Shown: positions 1 through 5,858, numbered from the stretch's first letter. The stretch is DNA of 7,962 nucleotides from JBGPTK01 sp041497605 (GCA_041497605.1 JBGQGW010000185.1:1-7962); one strand, 5' to 3'. Made by a program: numbers and translations. Notes: generated by a model from the letters alone, not told the origin.

Positions 1-438
1 GGCGGGCGTTTCTATGCATCATGGGAAGACGAGCGCGCGCCGGTGCTCGCGGCGAGACGCGCGTTCCACATGGCGGAGATGAAACCTTCCGACATCGATC
101 TGGCCGAAGTGCATGACGCGACTTCTTTCGCGGAAATTCACCTGATTGAGGATCTTGGATTTTGTCCGCGCGGTGAAGGAGGACCCTTCACGGAGTCGGG
201 GGCCACCAAGCGCGATGGTCAAATTCCGGTGAATGCTTCGGGAGGATTGGTTTCGAGGGGGCATCCAATCGGGGCGACCGGCCTGATGATGCTGAATGAA
301 TTGTGCATTCAATTGCGCGGGGAAGCGGGCGAAATTCAAGTGCCGGGAGCGCGCATCGGTCTGGCGGAGAATGGCGGTGGGCTGATAGGGAATGATCTGG
401 CCGCGTGCGCGGTCACAATTCTGGAATCGGCGAATTGA
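1..438 (+). CDS. Thiolase-like protein (SCP2/lipid-transfer type), C-terminal part, 5' truncated by window edge
   Basis: The reading frame is open from base 1 to the TGA at 436-438, giving 145 residues of a thiolase C-terminal half; the GTG at 43 is internal. Visible motifs are EVHDAT (His at residue 38, where classic thiolases have NEAF and SCP2-type ones HDCF), NASGGLVSRGHPIGATG (catalytic-type His at residue 88) and AENGGGLIG (residues 122-130). The last sits where biosynthetic and degradative thiolases have the CxG cysteine; here the position is Asn, and HDAT also lacks the HDCF cysteine. The family makes or breaks C-C bonds on acyl-CoA thioesters, but some members work as aldolases or without turnover. 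The gene leads into lipoyl and E1 genes, suggesting a shared acyl-CoA pathway. Family is certain; substrate is unknown, and the nucleophilic cysteine would lie outside the window. Confidence 0.9.
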   Translation, partial: GGRFYASWEDERAPVLAARRAFHMAEMKPSDIDLAEVHDATSFAEIHLIEDLGFCPRGEGGPFTESGATKRDGQIPVNASGGLVSRGHPIGATGLMMLNELCIQLRGEAGEIQVPGARIGLAENGGGLIGNDLAACAVTILESAN

Positions 439-483
439 GCGAATTGTGTTCGAAACATTTCTGCGTCTGCGCGGAAAATAATT

Positions 484-490
484 AGGGGGA
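484..490 (+). promoter_or_regulatory. Ribosome binding site that decides the start of the lipoyl protein
   Basis: AGGGGGA is the only purine-rich Shine-Dalgarno-like run between the thiolase stop and the lipoyl domain. It sits 5 nt before ATC 496 and 8 nt before GTA 499, but about 60 nt before GTG 553, where no comparable site is seen. It therefore supports initiation near 496 at a non-canonical codon. This is inference from spacing only. Confidence 0.45.
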
Positions 491-495
491 TCGTC

Positions 496-759
496 ATCGT
501 AACCACTCTTACAGTTCCAAAGACAGGCGGGATCCCGACCACCAAAGTAAGAGTGGTGAAGTGGCTGAAGCGGGAAGGGGACTCAGTCAAAGTGGGAGAG
601 CCCGTCGTCGAGCTCGAGACCGAGAAGGTGAGTTACGAACTCGAATCGACTGTGGCAGGCGTGCTGCTCAAGATTGTCGCACGAGAAACGGCCGAAGTCC
701 CGGTAGGCGATCCACTTTGCCACATTGGAATGCCAGGCGACACCTTACCGGAGCGCTAG
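496..759 (+). CDS. Stand-alone lipoyl (biotinyl/lipoyl-attachment) domain protein, probable non-AUG start
   Basis: Read from ATC 496 this is an 87-aa protein made almost wholly of one lipoyl domain. It starts MVTTLTVPK, continues through VVKWLKREGDSVKVGEPV, and has the attachment motif ETEKV with Lys at residue 44, the usual depth for a lipoyl lysine. The C-terminal half (AGVLLKIVARETAEVPVGDP) completes the fold. The first in-frame ordinary start is GTG 553, but it would remove the first beta strand (TLTVPK). No ATG, GTG or TTG occurs in frame between the thiolase stop and 553. AGGGGGA at 484-490 lies 5 nt before ATC 496, so that rare start is preferred; the N-terminus remains uncertain. The lipoyl arm would accept the acyl group from the E1 encoded just downstream (18-nt gap). 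There is no E2 catalytic or subunit-binding domain. Biotin carriage is less likely because the biotin motif (A/V)MKM is absent. Confidence 0.8.
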   Translation: MVTTLTVPKTGGIPTTKVRVVKWLKREGDSVKVGEPVVELETEKVSYELESTVAGVLLKIVARETAEVPVGDPLCHIGMPGDTLPER

Positions 760-777
760 AATCATCAGGAGCCAGCG

Positions 778-1809
778 ATGCAATCAAAGCAAGAGCTTGG
801 AAAAGACCGGTTGAGCTGGATGTATACGCAGATGGTTCGCATCCGTGAATTCGAAGAGCGAGTGAAGCGAACGTTTGTCGAGCATCCCGGAGCGATGCGC
901 GGACACACGCATCTTGCCGATGGCGCTGAAGCCAGCATCGTGGGAGCACTCTCGACTCGCCGCGAGAACGACCTGGCGATGCCGAGCTACCGGTGCCACG
1001 GCTATCCCATCGTGCTGGGAAGTTCCACGAAAAAAATGATGGCGGAGCTCTACGGCCGGAAGGACGGACTGTGCAAAGGATTTGGCGGCTCGATGCATCT
1101 GGCCGATCCGGAACATCATTTTCCGGGAACTTCCGGGATCATTGGACAGAGCATCGCACACGCGACCGGAGCGGCGCTGACGGCGCAGGTGAAAAACTCC
1201 GGCCAGGTGGTTTACTGCTTTTTCGGCGATGGAGCCTCGAAGCAGGGCGCCTTTTACGAATCGCTGAATATGGCAGCGGTGTGGAAGCTGCCGATCGTTT
1301 ACATATTGGAGAACAACGAGTATCAGGCGTACACGCACATCAGTCTCGAAGACGCGAATTATATCGCGGGCGATCCTCTCTCGAAGAAGGCGCAAGCGTT
1401 CAGCATTCCCGGCGCTACGGTAGATGGCACCGATGTGCTGGCAGTCTATGCGGAGGTGGGGAAGGCGGCTGAGCGCGCGAGAGCCGGACACGGGCCGAGT
1501 TTGATCGAGTCCAAATTCTACCGGCTGAGCGCGCACGGCAACGCGATCACAGTACCGCCGGTGCCAACCCAGTTTCCCGATCATGAAGCCGTGGGAGTGT
1601 ATGGAAACAAGGCCGAGTATCAGGCGGCGAGGGCCAATGATCCGAATGCAAAATTCCGTTCGCAACTGATCAGCGGCGGCGTTTTGCCGGACGAGGACGC
1701 CAAACGAATCGAAGATGCCGCACGCTCGGAGATGGACGACGCTGTCAACTTTGCGCTGGCCAGCCCGTTGCCGGCGCCCGAAGAGGCGACCAATTATGTT
1801 TTTGCATAG
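778..1809 (+). CDS. TPP-dependent 2-oxoacid/acetoin-type dehydrogenase E1 component, alpha subunit
   Basis: The 343-aa product has the usual length for E1-alpha of PDH, BCKDH and acetoin dehydrogenase complexes. The TPP/Mg motif is GDGASKQGAF (from residue 150) with NN at 179-180. Other family marks are YRCHG (71-75), KGFGGSMHL (100-108), and PGTSGIIGQSIAHATGAAL (116-134). The conserved YRxxGHS loop appears as YRLSAHG (248-254): the His (253) is kept, while Gly and Ser are replaced and the acidic residue that usually follows is missing. E1 decarboxylates a 2-oxo substrate on TPP and reductively acylates a lipoyl domain; the alpha subunit supplies pyrophosphate and Mg binding in a cytoplasmic alpha2beta2 enzyme. 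Start ATG 778 is preceded by AGGAG at 767-771. It lies between the lipoyl gene and E1-beta. Substrate is not determinable; the divergent loop argues against assuming pyruvate. Confidence 0.9.
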   Translation: MQSKQELGKDRLSWMYTQMVRIREFEERVKRTFVEHPGAMRGHTHLADGAEASIVGALSTRRENDLAMPSYRCHGYPIVLGSSTKKMMAELYGRKDGLCKGFGGSMHLADPEHHFPGTSGIIGQSIAHATGAALTAQVKNSGQVVYCFFGDGASKQGAFYESLNMAAVWKLPIVYILENNEYQAYTHISLEDANYIAGDPLSKKAQAFSIPGATVDGTDVLAVYAEVGKAAERARAGHGPSLIESKFYRLSAHGNAITVPPVPTQFPDHEAVGVYGNKAEYQAARANDPNAKFRSQLISGGVLPDEDAKRIEDAARSEMDDAVNFALASPLPAPEEATNYVFA

Positions 1810-1814
1810 GAGGG
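1808..1814 (+). promoter_or_regulatory. Ribosome binding site of E1-beta overlapping the E1-alpha stop
   Basis: AGGAGGG begins inside the TAG stop of E1-alpha (1807-1809) and lies 7-8 nt before ATG 1822. It selects that ATG over the out-of-frame ATG at 1817, which opens only a few codons. The arrangement supports translational coupling of the two E1 subunits. Confidence 0.6.
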
Positions 1815-1821
1815 ATATGAC

Positions 1822-2802
1822 ATGGCGCGCGAGATGATGTACGGCGAGGCGATCGCCACGGCGATTATGGAAGAAATGCAGCGTGATCCCGACGTTGTTC
1901 TTTACGGCCAGAACCTGGGGATGACGGAGCGCGATCCGATGCTGAAAATGTTCGGCAAGAATCGCGTGCGCATAACACCCATTTCGGAAACGGCGGAAAT
2001 TGGAATCGCGGTTGGCGCGGCGATGACGGGCCTGAGGCCGGTTGTGGAACTGTGGATGAGCGAATTCATGCTGGTGGCGATGGACCAAGTGATCAACGAA
2101 GCGCCGCGAATGCGATATATGTCGGGCGGGCAGGTGAAAGTCCCGCTGGTCCTGAAGGCAGGTTACGGATTTGCGGCCGGATGGGCCGGACAGCACTCGA
2201 ACTGCGTGTACCACACGATGATGGGAATACCAGGCTTGAAAGTGGCGCTGCCCTCGACTCCCGCGGACGCCAAGGGTTTGATGGCGGCGGCCATCCGCGA
2301 CGAAAATCCGGTCGTCTATTTACATCACTATATGCTGACCCTCGAAAGGGGCGAAGTGCCGGATGGCGAGTACGTGATTCCGTTCGGGGTTGCTGACGTG
2401 AAGCGCGCCGGGACCGACGTGACGATTGTGGCGACCGGATGGATGGTGAAAAAGTCGTTGGCCGCGGCGGAACAGCTTGCCGGGGAAGGCATCAGTGCGG
2501 AAGTTATTGATCCACGAACGCTGGCGCCGCTGGATGTGCAGACGATCGTCGAATCGGTGAGGAAGACCGGGAGGTTGGTGCTGGTCGATCAGGCGCCGCG
2601 TCACGCATCCGCTGCTGCGATTATTGCGGCGGAAGTTGCCGAACACGGATTCCGATTTCTCAAGGCGCCCGTCAAGATGGTAACGGCACTGGACACTTCG
2701 ATTCCCTACAGTGAGCCGCTGGAAAATTACGTTCTGCCGGATGAGAACAAGATTGTGCAGGCTGTGAAGTCGGTGATGGTGAAACAGGCGGTTGGGGCCT
2801 AG
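1822..2802 (+). CDS. TPP-dependent 2-oxoacid/acetoin-type dehydrogenase E1 component, beta subunit
   Basis: The 326-aa product matches E1-beta in full length: an N-terminal Pyr domain and a C-terminal transketolase-type domain. Visible motifs are ITPISETAEIGIAVGAAM (51-68) with Glu56, the counterpart of the Glu that activates the TPP aminopyrimidine; MDQVINEAPRMRYMSGGQ (87-104); GQHS (123-126) with the active-site His125; and IPGLKVALPSTPADAKGL (136-153). The C-terminal domain has VKRAGTDVTIVATGWMV and IDPRTLAPLD (229-238). Two departures stand out. The near-invariant GED/GEE near residue 30 is GQN (Gln30), and the stretch after QHSN lacks the usual E-A-W/F pattern. The gene follows E1-alpha by 12 nt, and the two chains should form one cytoplasmic enzyme working with the upstream lipoyl protein. 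The family is clear, the specific substrate is not. Confidence 0.9.
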   Translation: MAREMMYGEAIATAIMEEMQRDPDVVLYGQNLGMTERDPMLKMFGKNRVRITPISETAEIGIAVGAAMTGLRPVVELWMSEFMLVAMDQVINEAPRMRYMSGGQVKVPLVLKAGYGFAAGWAGQHSNCVYHTMMGIPGLKVALPSTPADAKGLMAAAIRDENPVVYLHHYMLTLERGEVPDGEYVIPFGVADVKRAGTDVTIVATGWMVKKSLAAAEQLAGEGISAEVIDPRTLAPLDVQTIVESVRKTGRLVLVDQAPRHASAAAIIAAEVAEHGFRFLKAPVKMVTALDTSIPYSEPLENYVLPDENKIVQAVKSVMVKQAVGA

Positions 2803-2810
2803 ATGGTAGT

Positions 2811-2839
2811 ACCCCGACTATGATTGCAGGAGCTGGGGT
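2811..2839 (+). terminator. Candidate hairpin after E1-beta
   Basis: ACCCCGACT (2811-2819) can pair with AGCTGGGGT (2831-2839), eight of nine positions counting one G-U, around an 11-nt loop. It begins 9 nt after the E1-beta stop. No T-run follows, so a Rho-independent terminator is only a possibility; it may instead protect the 3' end of the transcript. Confidence 0.25.
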
Positions 2840-2885
2840 CGAGGGAGGAGGGTCGGAGCCACTGAGAAGATGATGCGGCCGCAAA

Positions 2886-2937
2886 CGGGGCTCGTCGAGA
2901 GTGCAAAAACGAGCCGACCGGCCCCGCTGATTTCTCT
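2886..2937 (+). terminator. Candidate terminator hairpin in the E1-beta / membrane-protein spacer
   Basis: GGCTCGT (2889-2895) and ACGAGCC (2909-2915) form a perfect 7-bp stem with a 13-nt loop. Outer CGGGG (2886-2890) can also pair with CCCCG (2922-2926) in an alternative or extended form, followed after four bases by TTTCTCT (2931-2937). This is the best terminator-like structure between the metabolic cluster and the next gene pair, but the T-tract is imperfect. Confidence 0.35.
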
Positions 2938-3059
2938 AGGGCCTGCTCCTGTGGAAAATTCGTTGTGTCCAGGATAGGAGAAGCGTACGATGCAGAAACA
3001 ATAACTCTAAATGGGAAGTTACGGCCAAAGGTAGGCTGATCGTCGGACCGAGTGCAGCC

Positions 3060-4346
3060 ATGGTTAACAAGTGGCTAATTAGGCTGGGTCTGGTTGCGGC
3101 CTTTGCTCTCTTGGCTGCTCTTGTCTACGTGTTTGCCCATCATTGGTGGGGTCACCATTTTGTATTTCGAACGGTTGACTTCGTCGTTGGAGGTCTTGCA
3201 AGCCGGTCCGGCTTGAGCCCGTTTCTTGTGCGCGGTTTCGTCATTCTGGTGACGATGCCCTTCTTTTGGGCAGTGGCTAAGTACACCTACGGACTTTTCT
3301 GGCTTCGGGGCTTGGGGCCTTCACTCAGGCTTTACCGAAACCCGTATGGACTCATCATCGTCGCCTACGCAGGCCTTTTTTACTTGGCCATGTACTTTGC
3401 TTCGCGTGATTCGTACGCCTACAAGTGGTGTGCTGACACACCCGAAGGCATCCGCACCTTTGATGGTCCTGGAATCGATCCTATCTACGGCCTACCATTA
3501 AAACCTTGCACTTTCGAACAGATCGTTGTCATAAGGCGAGGGCTGAAAGGTTTCAGTGGCGCGAAGAGAGTTGAGATTCAGAACCCTCGGCAGTTCGAGT
3601 TTATTGACACGATCACGGGCAATCCCCGCGTATGGATTTATAAGACGTCCGATGGCGGATATGAATTCTACGACAGACCAGGCAAACACCCCCGTACAGG
3701 TGAAGATCTTCGCCCAGTGGATCGTGAAACTGTCCAGGACCTGCTCCGGCTGCAAGATTTGGCGGACGCCCAACAAGCGACAAAGGAGCTTCAAGCGAGA
3801 CAGCACGAGGCAGAGCTCGAAGCAGCCGCACAGAAGCGCGAACATCAAGCGTTTCTTGAACGATACATCAACACAGTGATGGTCAAGCGAAGCGGAACAA
3901 GAGTGGCTGCAATTGTTATTCTAAAACAAGGCGAAGATTCATTTTCCAGTGTAGAGGCCGCACTCGTCACCTTGCTCTCCCAACAACAAATTGAGCCTGC
4001 TTCGTCCTTCTTCAAGCCGTCGTTTGTGCTGGAAGGCCGAGCACCAAAACTTTTGGCGGGAGATTGGAGCGAAGCGACTCAGCTAGAACTGAGCAGCAGA
4101 ATAGATTACGTCGTGTCGGGCTCGGCCGCCGCGGCCTACAGCCCGTCTCCGCAGTCCGAGGGCCTCATAACTGCGAATTTTCAAGTAGAGCTGAAGTGTC
4201 TCAATGTTGTCGCCCGCAGGGTTTGTGGTTCTCGGGTCGTCAACACGACAGGTGCTGGCTACACTAAGGTTGCCGCGCTCGAGAACGCCATAACAAATGC
4301 TAAGCCCGATTTAGAAGCATTCGTGAAAGCACTGCAGCTTGACTGA
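3060..4346 (+). CDS. Unrecognised membrane protein with CsgG/FlgT-like C-terminal domain
   Basis: The gene encodes a 428-aa protein not recognised as a named family. Three hydrophobic segments are visible: about residues 7-26, 56-82 and 96-113. Next comes a proline/glycine-rich region with a repeated pattern, FDGPGIDPIYGLPLKP (134-149) and YDRPGKHPRTGEDLRP (204-219), with a related FIDTITGNP (181-189) between. Residues about 222-268 are rich in Q, E, A, K and L and look like a long helix or coiled coil. The C-terminal part (about 279-425) contains TRVAAIVILKQ, RIDYVVSGSAA, an alternating strand FQVELKCLNVVARRV and NTTGAGYTKVAALENAI, resembling CsgG/LpoB/FlgT-type envelope domains; this is a fold-level guess. 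ATG 3060 has only a weak ribosome site, and no better in-frame start lies upstream. The next gene starts 50 nt later and carries a clearer domain of the same kind, so the two probably act together at the cell envelope. Confidence 0.75.
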   Translation: MVNKWLIRLGLVAAFALLAALVYVFAHHWWGHHFVFRTVDFVVGGLASRSGLSPFLVRGFVILVTMPFFWAVAKYTYGLFWLRGLGPSLRLYRNPYGLIIVAYAGLFYLAMYFASRDSYAYKWCADTPEGIRTFDGPGIDPIYGLPLKPCTFEQIVVIRRGLKGFSGAKRVEIQNPRQFEFIDTITGNPRVWIYKTSDGGYEFYDRPGKHPRTGEDLRPVDRETVQDLLRLQDLADAQQATKELQARQHEAELEAAAQKREHQAFLERYINTVMVKRSGTRVAAIVILKQGEDSFSSVEAALVTLLSQQQIEPASSFFKPSFVLEGRAPKLLAGDWSEATQLELSSRIDYVVSGSAAAAYSPSPQSEGLITANFQVELKCLNVVARRVCGSRVVNTTGAGYTKVAALENAITNAKPDLEAFVKALQLD

Positions 4347-4396
4347 AGCGCATTAGCTTTCTCGGGTATTTTGATGGAAGTTCGTCGGAGGTAGCA

Positions 4397-5383
4397 ATGG
4401 TCACGAACGTGAAAATGACATGGAATCACCAGATTTTCCGAACTGCTCTTTGCGTTGTGTTCCTGATGTTAGTTGCATGGCCGAGTCCCGGGCAGGAGTT
4501 GAAGGGGGCCTCGTCAACTTTAGCCGCGAAAATCGGCGAGTCAGGGAGAAAGAGGGTCGCGGTCGTAGACTTTACCGATCTCCAAGGCAACGTGACGGAT
4601 CTCGGCAGGTACCTTGCTGAAGAGTTGTCAGGAGCGCTGGTGAACGACTCACGGGGCTTTCGTGTCATAGACAGAGCCCACACGAAAGCCATTCTTCAGG
4701 AGCACAAGCTGGCTGCAACAGGGCTAATCGATCCCCAGACCGCAAGGCAATTGGGCAAAATCGCCGGCGTCGATACCCTTGTCACAGGAACAATTACGTC
4801 GGCATTCGGGGAAACCGTTCGCGTGCTGATAAAAGCCCTCGATGTCGAGACCGCTGACATCATTGCCCAGTGCACCGCCGAAATCCCTAAGACCGACGCC
4901 ATTAAAATCATGATCGGGCCGGGTATTCAGGGGGCCTCCAGTGACGGCACGGCTTCGAACCCACCAGAGCCGCAGAAGCCGAGCGGGGCTGTTTCCGTCG
5001 AGGCAAACGACCTACTTTTCGTGATGAAAACATGCAGCAAGTCAAGCGGGACCATAACATGCCAGGGGTCTATCACCAACCAAGCTCGGGAGAGGCGACA
5101 ATTCCGTTTCGGTGCGCCGGAGTTTGTGGACAATGTTGGGAACGTTTATCGAAGCAACTGGTATCCAGGTTTCAGCACAGGGCAAGATTCGGTCGATCTC
5201 GAACCTAATACACCCTACAACTTCTGGGCAAAGCAACAGGATGTCGACGCCTCCGCAACAGCGGTCACTTTGGTCCTCACATACGACGTATTCGACGCGG
5301 GCCGACGGAGCATGCCGGGGATTGAATTTGGGAGGCGGGTTGGCCGGGAAAAGGTAACCTTGCTCAAGATCCCAATAAAATAA
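4397..5383 (+). CDS. Secreted FlgO/CsgG-like envelope protein with unidentified beta-rich C-terminal domain
   Basis: The 328-aa product begins with a signal peptide: basic N-terminus, hydrophobic core about residues 14-28, and a likely type I cleavage after WPSPG. No lipobox follows the core, so a lipoprotein is unlikely. Residues about 50-165 match the FlgO/CsgG-type domain: KRVAVVDFTDLQGNVTDLG, LAEELSGALVN, FRVIDRAHTKAILQEHKL, TARQLGKIAGVDTLVTGTI, then VRVLIKALDVETADIIAQ. Family members sit in the periplasm or outer membrane in curli, flagellar or other envelope assemblies. A proline-rich linker (about 186-197) leads to a C-terminal domain (about 199-327) with alternating strands and a Cys pair (213, 222) that could form a disulfide; it looks like an Ig-like sandwich but I do not recognise it. 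ATG 4397 follows CGGAGGT (4386-4392); Met7 is a possible alternative start. It is probably in an operon with the preceding membrane protein. Confidence 0.85.
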   Translation: MVTNVKMTWNHQIFRTALCVVFLMLVAWPSPGQELKGASSTLAAKIGESGRKRVAVVDFTDLQGNVTDLGRYLAEELSGALVNDSRGFRVIDRAHTKAILQEHKLAATGLIDPQTARQLGKIAGVDTLVTGTITSAFGETVRVLIKALDVETADIIAQCTAEIPKTDAIKIMIGPGIQGASSDGTASNPPEPQKPSGAVSVEANDLLFVMKTCSKSSGTITCQGSITNQARERRQFRFGAPEFVDNVGNVYRSNWYPGFSTGQDSVDLEPNTPYNFWAKQQDVDASATAVTLVLTYDVFDAGRRSMPGIEFGRRVGREKVTLLKIPIK

Positions 5384-5395
5384 TACTTCGGGTCG

Positions 5396-5430
5396 TCCAA
5401 GCTTGGAACGTCTGGCTGCCCAGCATGGGC
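5396..5430 (+). terminator. Palindrome and small hairpin after the envelope gene pair
   Basis: TCCAAGCTTGGA (5396-5407) is a perfect 12-bp palindrome starting 12 nt after the stop of the FlgO-like gene. It is followed by GCCCA-GCA-TGGGC (5418-5430), a 5-bp stem with a 3-nt loop. Neither is followed by a T-run, so a terminator role is tentative. Confidence 0.25.
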
Positions 5431-5597
5431 GTGAGACAATTGAATGCACCTATGCCGCGAAAGATTCATATTTACAATGCTCGCGAGCCTCGCAGGGCAC
5501 TTCATAAATGGTCAGCTTGGCGTTGGTCAGACCACTGGATAACATCTAGCCGCTGCGGTGCGTTAGTTTGCAGCCACTGAATTTTCTGGAGCTGGAT

Positions 5598-5684
5598 ATG
5601 GACAGGGGAAACTCCGACCTTAAAGGGAGAACGTATCGTATCCTAATCGACAGCGGCACTTCGATGCTTTTTCGAACGATCTAG
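5598..5684 (+). pseudogene. Short ORF fragment with an aspartyl-protease-like motif, probably chance or remnant
   Basis: In this frame the sequence reads 28 codons from ATG 5598 to TAG 5682, including RILIDSGTSMLF. The hydrophobic-hydrophobic-D-S/T-G-T/A pattern resembles the active-site strand of retropepsin-like proteases. The frame is open upstream only to a TAG at 5547, and no neighbouring frame continues the fold. It is too short to be a protease. I list it only as a possible remnant; chance is the simpler explanation. Confidence 0.12.
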
Positions 5685-5708
5685 CCTGTCTTGACGAGTA
5701 TAAGCTTG

Positions 5709-5742
5709 TTTGACACAGCCACTTCAGTCGAGTTTTGTCAAA
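5709..5742. repeat. Inverted repeat TTTGACA / TGTCAAA
   Basis: TTTGACA (5709-5715) and TGTCAAA (5736-5742) form a perfect 7-bp inverted repeat with a 20-nt centre. It lies 18 nt past the stop of the small - strand ORF and could be a transcript-end hairpin or a protein-binding site. Each arm contains TTGACA, matching a -35 box, but no -10 box lies at the right distance on either strand. Confidence 0.3.
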
Positions 5743-5759
5743 TGAACCCCGAGGCCGAC

Positions 5760-5858
5760 CTAAATGGCACCGCCAACCAGAAGCAAGAGCTCAACGAGGA
5801 TCATTCCCGTTAAGCCGTTTCTTCCATTGGAATTGAGCATCCGCTCTTTCACAGTCAT
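5760..5858 (-). CDS. Small single-helix membrane peptide downstream of the PQQ dehydrogenase
   Basis: On the - strand an ATG at 5858 opens a 32-codon ORF ending in TAG at 5762-5760. The product begins MTVKERMLNSNGRNG, which is polar and basic, and ends in GMILVELLLLVGGAI, a hydrophobic stretch long enough for a short membrane helix with one Glu inside. GGAGG lies only one base before the ATG but 7 nt before GTG 5852 (codon 3), so translation more likely starts there and gives 30 aa. The start lies 22-28 nt after the PQQ-dehydrogenase stop on the same strand, so the two are probably co-transcribed. It might anchor or assist the dehydrogenase in the membrane. No family is recognised; chance cannot be excluded at this length, but ribosome site, spacing and composition all agree. 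Confidence 0.45.
   Translation of the reverse strand: MTVKERMLNSNGRNGLTGMILVELLLLVGGAI

Larger units (their letters stand above)
5384..5759. other. Non-coding spacer between convergent genes
   Basis: No convincing gene is seen on either strand of this 376-nt stretch. It contains a 12-bp palindrome, a small hairpin, a 7-bp TTTGACA inverted repeat and one short + strand ORF fragment, each listed separately. It separates the + strand envelope pair from the - strand dehydrogenase and its small downstream ORF, and may hold terminators for both. Confidence 0.5.

Noticed and set aside
784..2214. A 476-codon open frame on the - strand opposite the E1-alpha and E1-beta genes
   Set aside because: It is the antisense shadow of two strongly recognised genes; its composition is His/Arg-rich and low in recognisable motifs, as expected from a GC-biased complementary frame.
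2963..2991. Promoter-like TTGTGT, 17-nt spacer, TACGAT before the membrane-protein gene
   Set aside because: Only 3 of 6 and 4 of 6 consensus positions match, which is expected by chance in a spacer of this size.
2974..3004. Tiny leader ORF MQKQ with an AGGAG site upstream of the membrane-protein gene
   Set aside because: Four codons give too little evidence for translation, no attenuator structure follows it, and the peptide has no regulatory codon run.
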